Assembly (NCBI GenBank): GCA_002401295.1
Contig: NVSR01000035.1
Location: forward strand, 8,538 to 17,519
Source: SAR324 cluster bacterium
Lineage (GTDB): Bacteria; SAR324; XYD2-FULL-50-16
DNA length: 8,982 nucleotides
Direction of reading: 5' to 3'
The position numbers and the translations under genes are program-made. The notes under the pieces are model-generated. The model did no database searches and was not told where the DNA came from. It saw only the letters and a program-made list of their open reading frames with translations. The first letter of the stretch is position 1, and each line of letters starts with the position of its first letter. Of this stretch, positions 1 through 5,454 are shown piece after piece.

Positions 1-651
1 ACATTGCGTGGACCTCGCGGTGGTATCATCCTGTCAACTAAAGAGTTCGGTGAATACATGGACAAGGGATGCCCCCTAGTTCTGGGTGGTCCCCTACCAC
101 ACATGATGGCTGCGAAGGCTGTAGCTTTCACGGAAGCCAACCAAGAGGAATTCAAGACTTATGCACAGAATGTTTTGAAGAACTCACAAGCCTTAGCAAC
201 GGCTTGCATTGAAGAGGGTATGTCAGTCGTTTCCGGTGGAACGGATAATCACCTCTTGCTGGTGGATGTCACACCTTTTGGTTTGACGGGAAGACAAGCG
301 GCAGCGGCGTTAGTTCGTTGTGGTATTACTTTGAATAAGAATGCGATTCCTTTCGATAAATACTCTCCCATGATCACTAGTGGACTCCGCTTGGGAACTC
401 CCGCAGTAACTACTTTGGGCCTTGGTGTGGAAGAAGTGAAAGAAATTGCTGCTATTCTCAAACTGGTCTTGAGTAACATGACTCCAGGTACCATTGCTTC
501 CGGCAAGAACGCAGGTAAAGCCAGCAAAATTGCTTATAACGTGGATGACAGTGTGATTGAACAAGCTTCTGCTCGTGTGAAAGCTCTGTTGGATCGCTTC
601 CCTGTTTATCCTGAATTAGATCTGGAATTCTTGCAAAAGCATTTCGGGTAG
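1..651 (+). CDS. glyA: Serine hydroxymethyltransferase, C-terminal part (5' end outside window)
   Basis: This is the C-terminal 216 residues of the cytoplasmic PLP enzyme that interconverts serine plus tetrahydrofolate with glycine plus 5,10-methylene-tetrahydrofolate. The first codon in the window is the Thr of the TLRGPRGG motif, so the PLP-binding lysine of the usual THK-TLRG motif lies just upstream, outside the window. Visible family motifs are GPRGG, GGPLPH, SGGTDNHLLLVDV and SGLRLGTPA, whose Arg binds the substrate carboxylate. An in-frame TTG at position 4 is not a real start. Compared with the roughly 417-residue E. coli enzyme, CPLVLGGP replaces the FPGGQGGP region, and about 18 extra residues rich in Gly, Lys and Ala sit before the last helix. 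Both traits fit the long SHMT type that I recall from chlamydiae, spirochaetes and actinobacteria. The identity is secure; the lineage reading is inference. Confidence 0.96.
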   Translation, partial: TLRGPRGGIILSTKEFGEYMDKGCPLVLGGPLPHMMAAKAVAFTEANQEEFKTYAQNVLKNSQALATACIEEGMSVVSGGTDNHLLLVDVTPFGLTGRQAAAALVRCGITLNKNAIPFDKYSPMITSGLRLGTPAVTTLGLGVEEVKEIAAILKLVLSNMTPGTIASGKNAGKASKIAYNVDDSVIEQASARVKALLDRFPVYPELDLEFLQKHFG

Positions 652-658
652 TCTCTAA

Positions 659-678
659 GGCGGGCCCCTGGGCCCGCC
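659..678 (+). terminator. GC-rich hairpin after glyA, possible terminator
   Basis: A perfect 9-bp inverted repeat, GGCGGGCCC at 659-667 and GGGCCCGCC at 670-678, begins 7 bases after the glyA stop. With a realistic loop the stem is about 7 bp, all G-C. No T-run follows on either strand, so it is not a classical intrinsic terminator. It lies between glyA (+) and oxyR (-), which converge, and may stop or pause transcription from both sides. Confidence 0.5.
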
Positions 679-733
679 CTATCGGGAATAGCTTCTTTCG
701 ACTCTCTAAAGGTCTCTTTTACCCAGAGACTAT

Positions 734-1678
734 CTAAGACACAGACAAAATTTGCTTGCCATCCTTAGTCAACATTTCCTCAGGCAAGGCTTTTTTGATA
801 ATCTCGATAAAAGCTTGAATAATAGTTTGCTTCAAAAAAGTACGGCTATAAACCAGACTGATCTCTCGGCTAGGTGTGGGCGACTCGAATCTGGCTAACC
901 GCCCTTCATAACTACTTTCTGATCCCTCAATCATCAACTCAGGTAATAAGGTCACACCAAATCCCTGATCCACTAGCTTTTTCAGTACCTCTAGATTGCC
1001 CGTACCAAAAATAGCCTTCATTCCCTTCTGTTCCTTACTCCGACGGTGGCAGAGTTGCAGGGCTTGATCTCGAAAACAATGGCCTTCTTCCAGTAGCAAG
1101 AGTTCATTGGGAGCCAATTGCTGGATGGAAAGAACGGATTCACTGAGCAAAGAGTGATCAGGAGGGAAATAGGCTAGAAAGGATTCGTAATAAAGTGGTT
1201 TTTCAATAATTTTAGATTCCCCCAGCGGGGTAGCCAAAATTCCCGCATCCAGCTTATCATTCCCTAAATATTCTATAATCTGAGATGTCTGCAATTCATC
1301 AATTGTCAATTGAACCTTGGGATATTGCTCCTGAAATTCTCTCAAAAACCGAGGTAAGAGGTAAGGCGCAATAGTTGGGATCACTCCAAGGTGGAATTCT
1401 CCCGACACTTCTCCTTTTTCCATAGTGGCTATTTCTTCCAATCGAATGCTTTCTTGTAAAATCAATTTAGCCTGATCAACGATTTTCCTGCCTATCTCCG
1501 TGGGTAATATAGGCTGTCGGCTACGATCAAAAAGGGTCACTTCCAGCAAATCTTCCATCTTCTGAATCTGCATGCTCAACGTTGGTTGTGTGATGAAACA
1601 ATGTCGAGCTGCCCTACTAAAACTACGGTAGGTATCAACCGCAACAATGTATTCAAGCTGGGATAGTGTAAAGAGCAT
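734..1678 (-). CDS. oxyR: LysR-type peroxide-sensing regulator OxyR
   Basis: This 314-residue cytoplasmic transcription factor has the LysR layout: a winged helix-turn-helix at about residues 5-62 (SFSRAARHCFITQPTLSMQI), a linker helix, and a two-lobed sensor domain from about residue 90. The OxyR diagnosis rests on EEGHCFRDQALQLC, which places Cys201 and Cys210 nine residues apart, exactly like the redox pair Cys199/Cys208 of E. coli OxyR. Peroxide oxidises this pair to a disulfide and the protein then activates catalase, peroxiredoxin and iron-handling genes. GxIPTIAPYLLPRFL also matches the OxyR sensor domain. The ATG at 1678 has only a weak purine-rich stretch (AGAGA) before it, but the N-terminus aligns well with the family. 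It is transcribed away from the SDR gene at 2086 across a 407-bp gap, and no antioxidant gene sits next to it. The N-terminal third resembles Bacteroidota-type OxyR as I remember it, which hints at transfer but is not proof. Confidence 0.9.
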   Translation of the reverse strand: MLFTLSQLEYIVAVDTYRSFSRAARHCFITQPTLSMQIQKMEDLLEVTLFDRSRQPILPTEIGRKIVDQAKLILQESIRLEEIATMEKGEVSGEFHLGVIPTIAPYLLPRFLREFQEQYPKVQLTIDELQTSQIIEYLGNDKLDAGILATPLGESKIIEKPLYYESFLAYFPPDHSLLSESVLSIQQLAPNELLLLEEGHCFRDQALQLCHRRSKEQKGMKAIFGTGNLEVLKKLVDQGFGVTLLPELMIEGSESSYEGRLARFESPTPSREISLVYSRTFLKQTIIQAFIEIIKKALPEEMLTKDGKQILSVS

Positions 1679-2085
1679 TGCATTCTCTAAGGGCGGATTC
1701 CAGAACCCATGCTGCTGTACTGACAGTGCATGACTATCTGCTGTTCACCTCAAATCTCCAAGAAATCAAGGAGTTTCTCTGAGGAATTGACATTAAAAGA
1801 AACACTTTTTTCTACCTTAATTCTTCAATTCTGGAAATGAGGTTTTCAAGGAAAATGTCTTTATCACCATTCAAGAGAGGTAACTGGCAAAGTCGGTAGA
1901 AGCCATACAAAATCACATAGATTTTTCAGTTATGCAGTGACAGAATCAGGAGTAAACACTTAAAAATCCATTGACAGGTCAAACTGGTAGAAATATTGGT
2001 GTTACCAATTTACAGCTATTTTTTTCTCCCGGCCTCCTCTTCAAACGAGGATGATTGAACTAGTGAATCTTCTCCCAGGCTTCAT
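1679..2085. other. 407-bp divergent intergenic region between oxyR and the SDR gene
   Basis: No convincing ORF or RNA gene is visible here. The region must hold the oxyR promoter (leftward) and the SDR promoter (rightward). The right part contains a perfect TTGACA and two palindromes, listed separately. Near oxyR, ACAG-N7-CTAT at 1723-1737 resembles one half of an OxyR site. A weak hairpin, TCCTC at 2035-2039 with GAGGA at 2047-2051, lies in the SDR leader. The middle (about 1740-1970) is AT-rich and shows no structure I can name. Confidence 0.6.
1971..2009 (+). promoter_or_regulatory. Candidate SDR promoter overlapped by two palindromes
   Basis: TTGACA at 1971-1976 is a perfect sigma-70 -35 hexamer. 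Seventeen bases on, TATTGG at 1994-1999 is a poor -10 (3 of 6). The -35 is the left arm of TTGAC-AG-GTCAA (1971-1982). The -10 overlaps a second palindrome, ATTGGT-GTT-ACCAAT (1995-2009), which contains a T-N11-A LysR-type box (T1996, A2008). A weak -10 with operator-like symmetry on both elements suggests a regulated promoter. The divergent LysR-family OxyR gene is one possible regulator, but the palindrome does not match the OxyR consensus. Start site and regulator are not known. Confidence 0.4.
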
Positions 2086-2844
2086 ATGGAACTAAAGGAT
2101 AAAGTTATTGTCATCACCGGTGCCGCTCAGGGACTGGGCCGGAGCTTTGCTACAAGCTTGGCAAAAAAAGGTGCTAACGTCGCCTTAGTCGATTTAAACA
2201 AAGAAAAATTATTAGAAACTCAGGATCTTTGCCAGCAGGAAGGGATTGAATCTAAAATCTATTTGGTGAATGTCGCTGAAGAGAGCGCAGTTAAAGAGCT
2301 CTTTCAACAGGTAGTTCAGGATTTTGGAAGACTGGATGGCTTGTTGAATAACGCTGGTATTACCCGCGATGGCTTGCTCGTGAAAAAGAAGGAAGGTGCT
2401 TTGCAAACCATGAGTATCGAACAATGGCAACAGGTAATTGACGTCAACCTCACGGGTGTCTTTCTCTGTGGTCGAGAAGCAGCGGCTCAAATGGTAGCCC
2501 TGGAAAAACCTGGTGTGATCATAAACATCTCCAGTATTTCACGTGCCGGTAATATGGGTCAGAGCAACTATACGGCGGCAAAAGCCGGGGTTGCTTCAAT
2601 GACAGTGACTTGGGCCAAAGAGCTATCCCGCTATGGAATTCGCGTCGGCGCAATCGCCCCCGGTTTCATCAATACGGAATTAGTTGCCGCCATGCGTGAA
2701 GATATCCTGGCCAAAACTATCGCTCAAGTCCCTCTAGGACGTATGGGAGAACCTGAGGAATTAGCTCATGCTGCTATATTTATTCTGGAAAATGACTATT
2801 TCACGGGTCGAGTCCTGGAATTGGACGGTGGCTTGCGGATTTAA
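2086..2844 (+). CDS. Short-chain dehydrogenase/reductase, FabG-like
   Basis: This 252-residue classical SDR is a single-domain Rossmann NAD(P)-dependent oxidoreductase, probably cytoplasmic and tetrameric. Visible motifs are the cofactor glycine motif TGAAQGLG (residues 11-18), Asp36 at the end of the second strand (favouring NAD(H) over NADP(H)), NNAG (88-91), Asn121 in VNLTG, the catalytic serine region NISS (149/150), and the YTAAK catalytic pair Tyr162/Lys166. The APGF..T loop follows. The stretch NISSISRAGNMGQSNY is one residue shorter than in E. coli FabG. Overall it resembles FabG and acetoacetyl-CoA reductases, but no fatty-acid or PHB gene is adjacent and the Asp36 type argues against the NADPH-dependent FabG of fatty-acid synthesis. 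The substrate is therefore open. The start ATG has a weak AGG six bases upstream. It appears to be a single-gene unit ending in repeats. Confidence 0.92.
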   Translation: MELKDKVIVITGAAQGLGRSFATSLAKKGANVALVDLNKEKLLETQDLCQQEGIESKIYLVNVAEESAVKELFQQVVQDFGRLDGLLNNAGITRDGLLVKKKEGALQTMSIEQWQQVIDVNLTGVFLCGREAAAQMVALEKPGVIINISSISRAGNMGQSNYTAAKAGVASMTVTWAKELSRYGIRVGAIAPGFINTELVAAMREDILAKTIAQVPLGRMGEPEELAHAAIFILENDYFTGRVLELDGGLRI

Positions 2845-2877
2845 TTATCGGTTATCAGTTATCGGTTACCGGTATCG
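2845..2877. repeat. Heptamer tandem repeat TTATCGG, four units plus a partial
   Basis: Directly after the SDR stop codon are four consecutive 7-base units: TTATCGG (2845-2851), TTATCAG (2852-2858), TTATCGG (2859-2865) and TTACCGG (2866-2872), then TATCG. The middle units carry single substitutions, so it is a decaying array. Similar heptamer arrays occur in intergenic DNA of several repeat-rich bacteria, from recollection. No function is evident. Confidence 0.8.
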
Positions 2878-2908
2878 TTTGACGGATACACGGTATTGAT
2901 ATGGAAAC

Positions 2909-2930
2909 GAGCAGGTACGAGGGCCTGCCC
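2909..2930. repeat. Small GC-rich hairpin, likely a dispersed intergenic repeat
   Basis: GAGCAGG (2909-2915) and CCTGCCC (2924-2930) form a 7-bp stem with one mismatch and an 8-base loop, followed by CTACA. On the minus strand it reads TGTAGGGGCAGGCCCTCGT, a pattern I recall as a common dispersed GC-rich palindrome in intergenic regions of unrelated bacteria. It sits between the convergent SDR and kamA-like genes. It is probably a MITE- or REP-like remnant, and I cannot verify the copy number. Confidence 0.45.
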
Positions 2931-2952
2931 CTACAATATAATTAACCGCCAA

Positions 2953-2970
2953 CCGATTTGTTCAAATCGG
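2953..2970 (-). terminator. Perfect 8-bp hairpin over the stop codon of the kamA-like gene
   Basis: CCGATTTG (2953-2960) and CAAATCGG (2963-2970) form a perfect stem with a two-base spacer. The TGA stop of the kamA-like gene (2964-2962) lies in the centre. In the minus direction the next bases are AT-rich (GGTTAATTATATT) but have no T-run. Plausible roles are transcript end formation or 3'-end protection between convergent genes. Confidence 0.4.
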
Positions 2971-4074
2971 GTCAGGATAAAAAACAGGTTTCCCTTCCCA
3001 ATTTTTCAAGTGATATCCTTGCTCATCTCTGGAGATAATTGTCTGTGGGGACAAAGTCACCTTACCACCCGGAGGATCCGCAATATAATGAGGCACCGCA
3101 TAACCACTGGAGTGCAGACGCAACTTCTCAATGATCTCAATTCCCTGTTGAATACTGGTACGAAAATGTCTGGATCCATGAATTAAATCACATTGGTATA
3201 ATGCATAAGGCCTAATGCGGAAGAAAAGTAATTTTTCCATCAGCTCCCGAATAATCTCAAAACGATCATTCACTCCCTTCAGAAAGACCGTCTGTGAGGC
3301 AATCACCACACCAGCATCAACCAATCGACTGATGGCCACTTTCGAGACCTCATTTAGTTCATCAGGATGCAGTACATGTAGACTCAGATAGACAGGATGA
3401 TATTTGCGAAGCATCTGCACCAAGTCTTCGGTCACACGCTGAGGTAAAACTACGGGAATCTTCGATCCCAAACGAATGATTTGTACATGCGGAATCTTGC
3501 GGAGCTCCTGCAATAAGAACTCCAGGGATCCGTCATCTAAAAACAAGGCATCACCACCGCTGAGAATGACTTCTCTGATTTCAGAATGTTGGTGAATATA
3601 GTCCAGATTCTGCTGCCAATCACTCCGAGAAACTCGATGCTCTCCCTGCCCCACTAATCTGGCTCGGGTGCAGTAACGACAGTAAACCGCACAATTTTGT
3701 GTGGTCAGGAATAAAACTCGATCGGAATATCGATGCACCAAATTGGGTAAGGGAGAATCCTTCTCTTCGCAAAGGGGATCAATGCGCTCTTCCGGAGATA
3801 TCAAGAGTTCCCCCTCTTGGGGAATCATAGTTTTTCTCAAGCTGCTCTGAGTAATCAATGCCAGGTAATAAGGAGTAATCCCGAGAGGCAAACGCTCTTG
3901 ATGTCCTCCAAACGCAGTGAGTTCTGACGGTGTTAACTCCAGATATTGTTGAAGTTTCTCAGGGGTTTTAGGGCGGTTTTGCAGTTGCCATTTCCAGGAA
4001 TTCCACTGTTCATTCGTGATCTGGGGAAAAAACTGCTGTCGGAAAGTTTGTATTGTGGAAATGCAATGGTTCAT
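2962..4074 (-). CDS. kamA: Lysine 2,3-aminomutase-family radical SAM enzyme
   Basis: This 370-residue protein belongs to the KamA family, cytoplasmic radical SAM/PLP enzymes that move the alpha-amino group of lysine to the beta carbon. Counting from the ATG at 4074, CAVYCRYCTR gives the [4Fe-4S] cysteines at 128, 132 and 135; SGGDAL is at 172-177; YQCDL has Asp296; ADPPGGK has Asp333 and the PLP lysine Lys338. The two aspartates match the lysine-binding pair of clostridial KamA (Asp293/Asp330), which glutamate mutases replace. The N-terminal WNSWKWQLQNR also matches KamA. CTR rather than CFR after the cluster, plus the extra C-terminus, separates it from E. coli EpmB. Two oddities stand out: the PGGGGK loop is shortened to PGGK, and the C-terminal zinc-binding CxCxxC tail is absent. 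The start is uncertain. An in-frame TTG at 4110 is the longest option, and neither start has a good ribosome site. An EF-P-modifying role cannot be excluded. Confidence 0.85.
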   Translation of the reverse strand: MNHCISTIQTFRQQFFPQITNEQWNSWKWQLQNRPKTPEKLQQYLELTPSELTAFGGHQERLPLGITPYYLALITQSSLRKTMIPQEGELLISPEERIDPLCEEKDSPLPNLVHRYSDRVLFLTTQNCAVYCRYCTRARLVGQGEHRVSRSDWQQNLDYIHQHSEIREVILSGGDALFLDDGSLEFLLQELRKIPHVQIIRLGSKIPVVLPQRVTEDLVQMLRKYHPVYLSLHVLHPDELNEVSKVAISRLVDAGVVIASQTVFLKGVNDRFEIIRELMEKLLFFRIRPYALYQCDLIHGSRHFRTSIQQGIEIIEKLRLHSSGYAVPHYIADPPGGKVTLSPQTIISRDEQGYHLKNWEGKPVFYPDPI

Positions 4075-4106
4075 AGGAGAGCAGGGTAGGGATTCCAAAT
4101 AGCCGT

Positions 4107-4163
4107 TCAATCATGAAATTTGGCATAGAGGCCAAAGAAAAACTCTCCGGCGACCAAAGTCAT
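4107..4163 (-). CDS. Short upstream ORF (18 aa) in the kamA-like leader
   Basis: ATG at 4163 opens an 18-residue ORF, MTLVAGEFFFGLYAKFHD, ending with TGA at 4109-4107. It has a better ribosome-binding site than the gene below it: AGAGG (4176-4172), eight bases before the ATG. Its stop overlaps the TTG that opens the kamA frame at 4110 by two bases (TTGA), an arrangement typical of translational coupling. It is out of frame with kamA, so it is not an N-terminal extension. It could be a leader peptide or a chance ORF. No homology is recognised. Confidence 0.35.
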   Translation of the reverse strand: MTLVAGEFFFGLYAKFHD

Positions 4164-4178
4164 GAAAATAGCCTCTAT
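4125..4178 (-). promoter_or_regulatory. 8-bp inverted repeat covering the upstream-ORF ribosome site
   Basis: ATAGAGGC (4125-4132) and GCCTCTAT (4171-4178) are perfect reverse complements 38 bases apart. In the minus-strand transcript the first arm contains the AGAGG ribosome site of the 18-codon ORF, and the second arm lies inside that ORF. Pairing would hide the ribosome site; translation would open the stem. This is consistent with a leader control element for the kamA-like gene, but the stem is short and the loop long. Confidence 0.35.
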
Positions 4179-4221
4179 TATTATTCGGAACCCTTTACTT
4201 TTGAAAGGAAAAACCAGCTTT

Positions 4222-4250
4222 ATATTAGATATCAATGCAATATAATCCAA
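4222..4250 (-). promoter_or_regulatory. Candidate promoter for the kamA-like gene
   Basis: On the minus strand TTGGAT (4250-4245) and TAATAT (4227-4222) are 17 bases apart, with 3 of 6 and 4 of 6 matches to the sigma-70 hexamers. Transcription would start near 4215, giving a leader of about 140 bases to the ATG at 4074 that contains the short ORF and the inverted repeat. The region is strongly AT-rich, so chance matches are easy. Confidence 0.35.
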
Positions 4251-4264
4251 TAAAATGACTAAAT

Positions 4265-4495
4265 TTATCCTGCCTGCTTTTGTTTTTGCTGCATTAGTAA
4301 AATATTTACCTTAGCGGAGAGAGATTTCGTCAACCGATGCTCAGAACCATAGACCTCCAGACTGATAGCATTTGCTTTTCTATAATAGCCCGTTGCCTCT
4401 CTCAACTTTCCCGCTTGCTCCCAGTCATGGCCAAGTTTATTGAAATATTGAACTAATCTTGGGGATGCATTGGGTTTTTCCTGGTAATCGAACAT
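4265..4495 (-). CDS. Small protein with a single TPR motif
   Basis: This 76-residue protein of unknown function carries one tetratricopeptide repeat at about residues 15-48. Phe18, Leu21, Gly22, Trp25, Ala34, Tyr38 and Ala41 fall on the consensus TPR positions 4, 7, 8, 11, 20, 24 and 27. The following VYGSEHRLT resembles the GxxH linker of kinesin-light-chain-type TPRs. It has no signal peptide or membrane segment, and the C-terminus is rich in Lys and Gln. The ATG at 4495 is chosen because GGAG stands seven bases upstream; a GTG at 4546 would add 17 residues but has no ribosome site. The gene lies 93 bases below fghA in the same direction and may share its transcript by read-through. One TPR alone is rarely stable, so it may oligomerise or be a remnant of a longer TPR protein. 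Confidence 0.6.
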   Translation of the reverse strand: MFDYQEKPNASPRLVQYFNKLGHDWEQAGKLREATGYYRKANAISLEVYGSEHRLTKSLSAKVNILLMQQKQKQAG

Positions 4496-4565
4496 AGTCT
4501 TCTCCAAATTCCATTCTTGAAACGGATGCCTTTTTGATCTTGGCACAATATTAAAGAAGGAAGAT

Positions 4566-4586
4566 GCAAAAAACCCACCTTTTTGC
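4566..4586 (-). terminator. Possible terminator after fghA
   Basis: On the minus strand, three bases after the fghA stop codon, GCAAAAA and TTTTTGC form a 7-bp AT-rich stem around a seven-base G-rich loop (GGTGGGT). The T-run is inside the right arm instead of after it, so termination would be weak. Read-through to the small TPR gene is plausible. Confidence 0.35.
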
Positions 4587-4588
4587 GG

Positions 4589-5434
4589 TTAAGGACACAA
4601 AAATTGAGCATGAAAGCGTAAATGTTCTTCTATAAAACTGGAAATAAAGTAATAACTATGGTCATAGCCCTCGTGCATTTTCAGCTCCAGAGGATAATCC
4701 TTCACTTTGGCGGCCTCCAGCAAAGCCTCAGGTTTTAGTTGCTCAGGCAGAAAACCATCTGCTTTCCCTTGATCCACTTTTGCAGGAACAAACTGCTGAG
4801 CATGGCGCATCAGTTCACTCGCATCATACTGACGCCAGGTTTCGACATCTTTTCCTAAATAAGCGGTGAAAGCTTTTTGTCCCCAAGGGCAATTCATGGG
4901 ATTGCTGATCGGACTGAATGCGGATACGGAAGCATAACGCTCTGGATTCCGCAGGGCAATCACCAGGGCACCATGGCCTCCCATGGAATGACCGGCAATA
5001 GCACGTTGGTCCGTCACAGGAAACATGGACTCAACCAACTCAGGCAATTCATTGACTACATAATCATACATCCGATAATGCCGACTCCAGGGCATTTCAG
5101 TGGCATTCAGATAAAAACCAGCACCTAGACCCAAGTCATACTCACCTTGGGCATCATCAGGTACTGCTTCACCTCTTGGACTGGTATCGGGAGCCACAAT
5201 TGCAATGCCTAACTCAGCGGCCATACGCAAGGCCCCTGCCTTCTGCATGAAGTTTTCATCCGTACAAGTCAGCCCGGAAAGCCAATAAAGTACAGGTACC
5301 TTTTTACCAGCCGTGGCTTGAGGTGGCAGAAAAATGGCAAAACGCATGTTGCAATTCAGTGTGCTGGATTGGTGGCTATACTGTTTCTGCCAGCCTTCAT
5401 AACTTTTATTACTGCTTAAATTTTCAACATTCAT
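4589..5434 (-). CDS. fghA: S-formylglutathione hydrolase
   Basis: This 281-residue cytoplasmic alpha/beta-hydrolase (esterase D family) splits S-formylglutathione into formate and glutathione, the second step of glutathione-dependent formaldehyde detoxification. The nucleophile elbow is GHSMGGHGA, with the serine at residue 150 counted from the ATG at 5434. The catalytic histidine is in EGYDHSYYF (259), and the acid is probably the Asp of DQGKADGFL (226). LSGLTCTDENF near the N-terminus is also a strong family marker, and length and layout are normal for the family. An in-frame TTG two codons earlier is possible, but ATG with MNVENLSSNKS matches relatives better. The ribosome site is weak, which fits coupling to adhC, whose stop is only 20 bases upstream. 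The substrate assignment is firm because of that neighbour. Confidence 0.95.
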   Translation of the reverse strand: MNVENLSSNKSYEGWQKQYSHQSSTLNCNMRFAIFLPPQATAGKKVPVLYWLSGLTCTDENFMQKAGALRMAAELGIAIVAPDTSPRGEAVPDDAQGEYDLGLGAGFYLNATEMPWSRHYRMYDYVVNELPELVESMFPVTDQRAIAGHSMGGHGALVIALRNPERYASVSAFSPISNPMNCPWGQKAFTAYLGKDVETWRQYDASELMRHAQQFVPAKVDQGKADGFLPEQLKPEALLEAAKVKDYPLELKMHEGYDHSYYFISSFIEEHLRFHAQFLCP

Positions 5435-5454
5435 GGGCAATTGCTGGTTTCGAG

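Noticed and set aside
310..564. 84-codon minus-strand ORF antisense to glyA
   Set aside because: It overlaps conserved SHMT coding sequence, and a His/Ser/Asn-rich product with no motif is expected by chance.
2035..2051. TCCTC/GAGGA hairpin in the SDR leader
   Set aside because: The stem is only five base pairs with a seven-base loop and no T-run, too weak to call a riboswitch or terminator.
2896..3186. 96-codon plus-strand ORF overlapping the end of the kamA-like gene
   Set aside because: It lies mostly antisense to a clearly conserved radical SAM gene, starts within a repeat hairpin and has no recognisable motifs.
2962..4074. Calling the radical SAM gene epmB outright
   Set aside because: EpmB of E. 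coli has CRYCFR and lacks the extra C-terminus; this protein has CRYCTR, the KamA N-terminal helix and the lysine aspartates. The EF-P role stays only as an alternative.
4107..4163. The short ORF as the true N-terminus of the kamA-like protein through a frameshift
   Set aside because: Its 18 residues show no similarity to KamA N-termini, and the KamA homology begins about 14 residues after the ATG at 4074, so no missing N-terminal part needs to be explained.
4220..4245. TTATATT/AATATAA inverted repeat upstream of the kamA-like gene
   Set aside because: An AT-only 7-bp stem in a very AT-rich stretch is weakly stable and overlaps the candidate promoter, so I treat it as composition.
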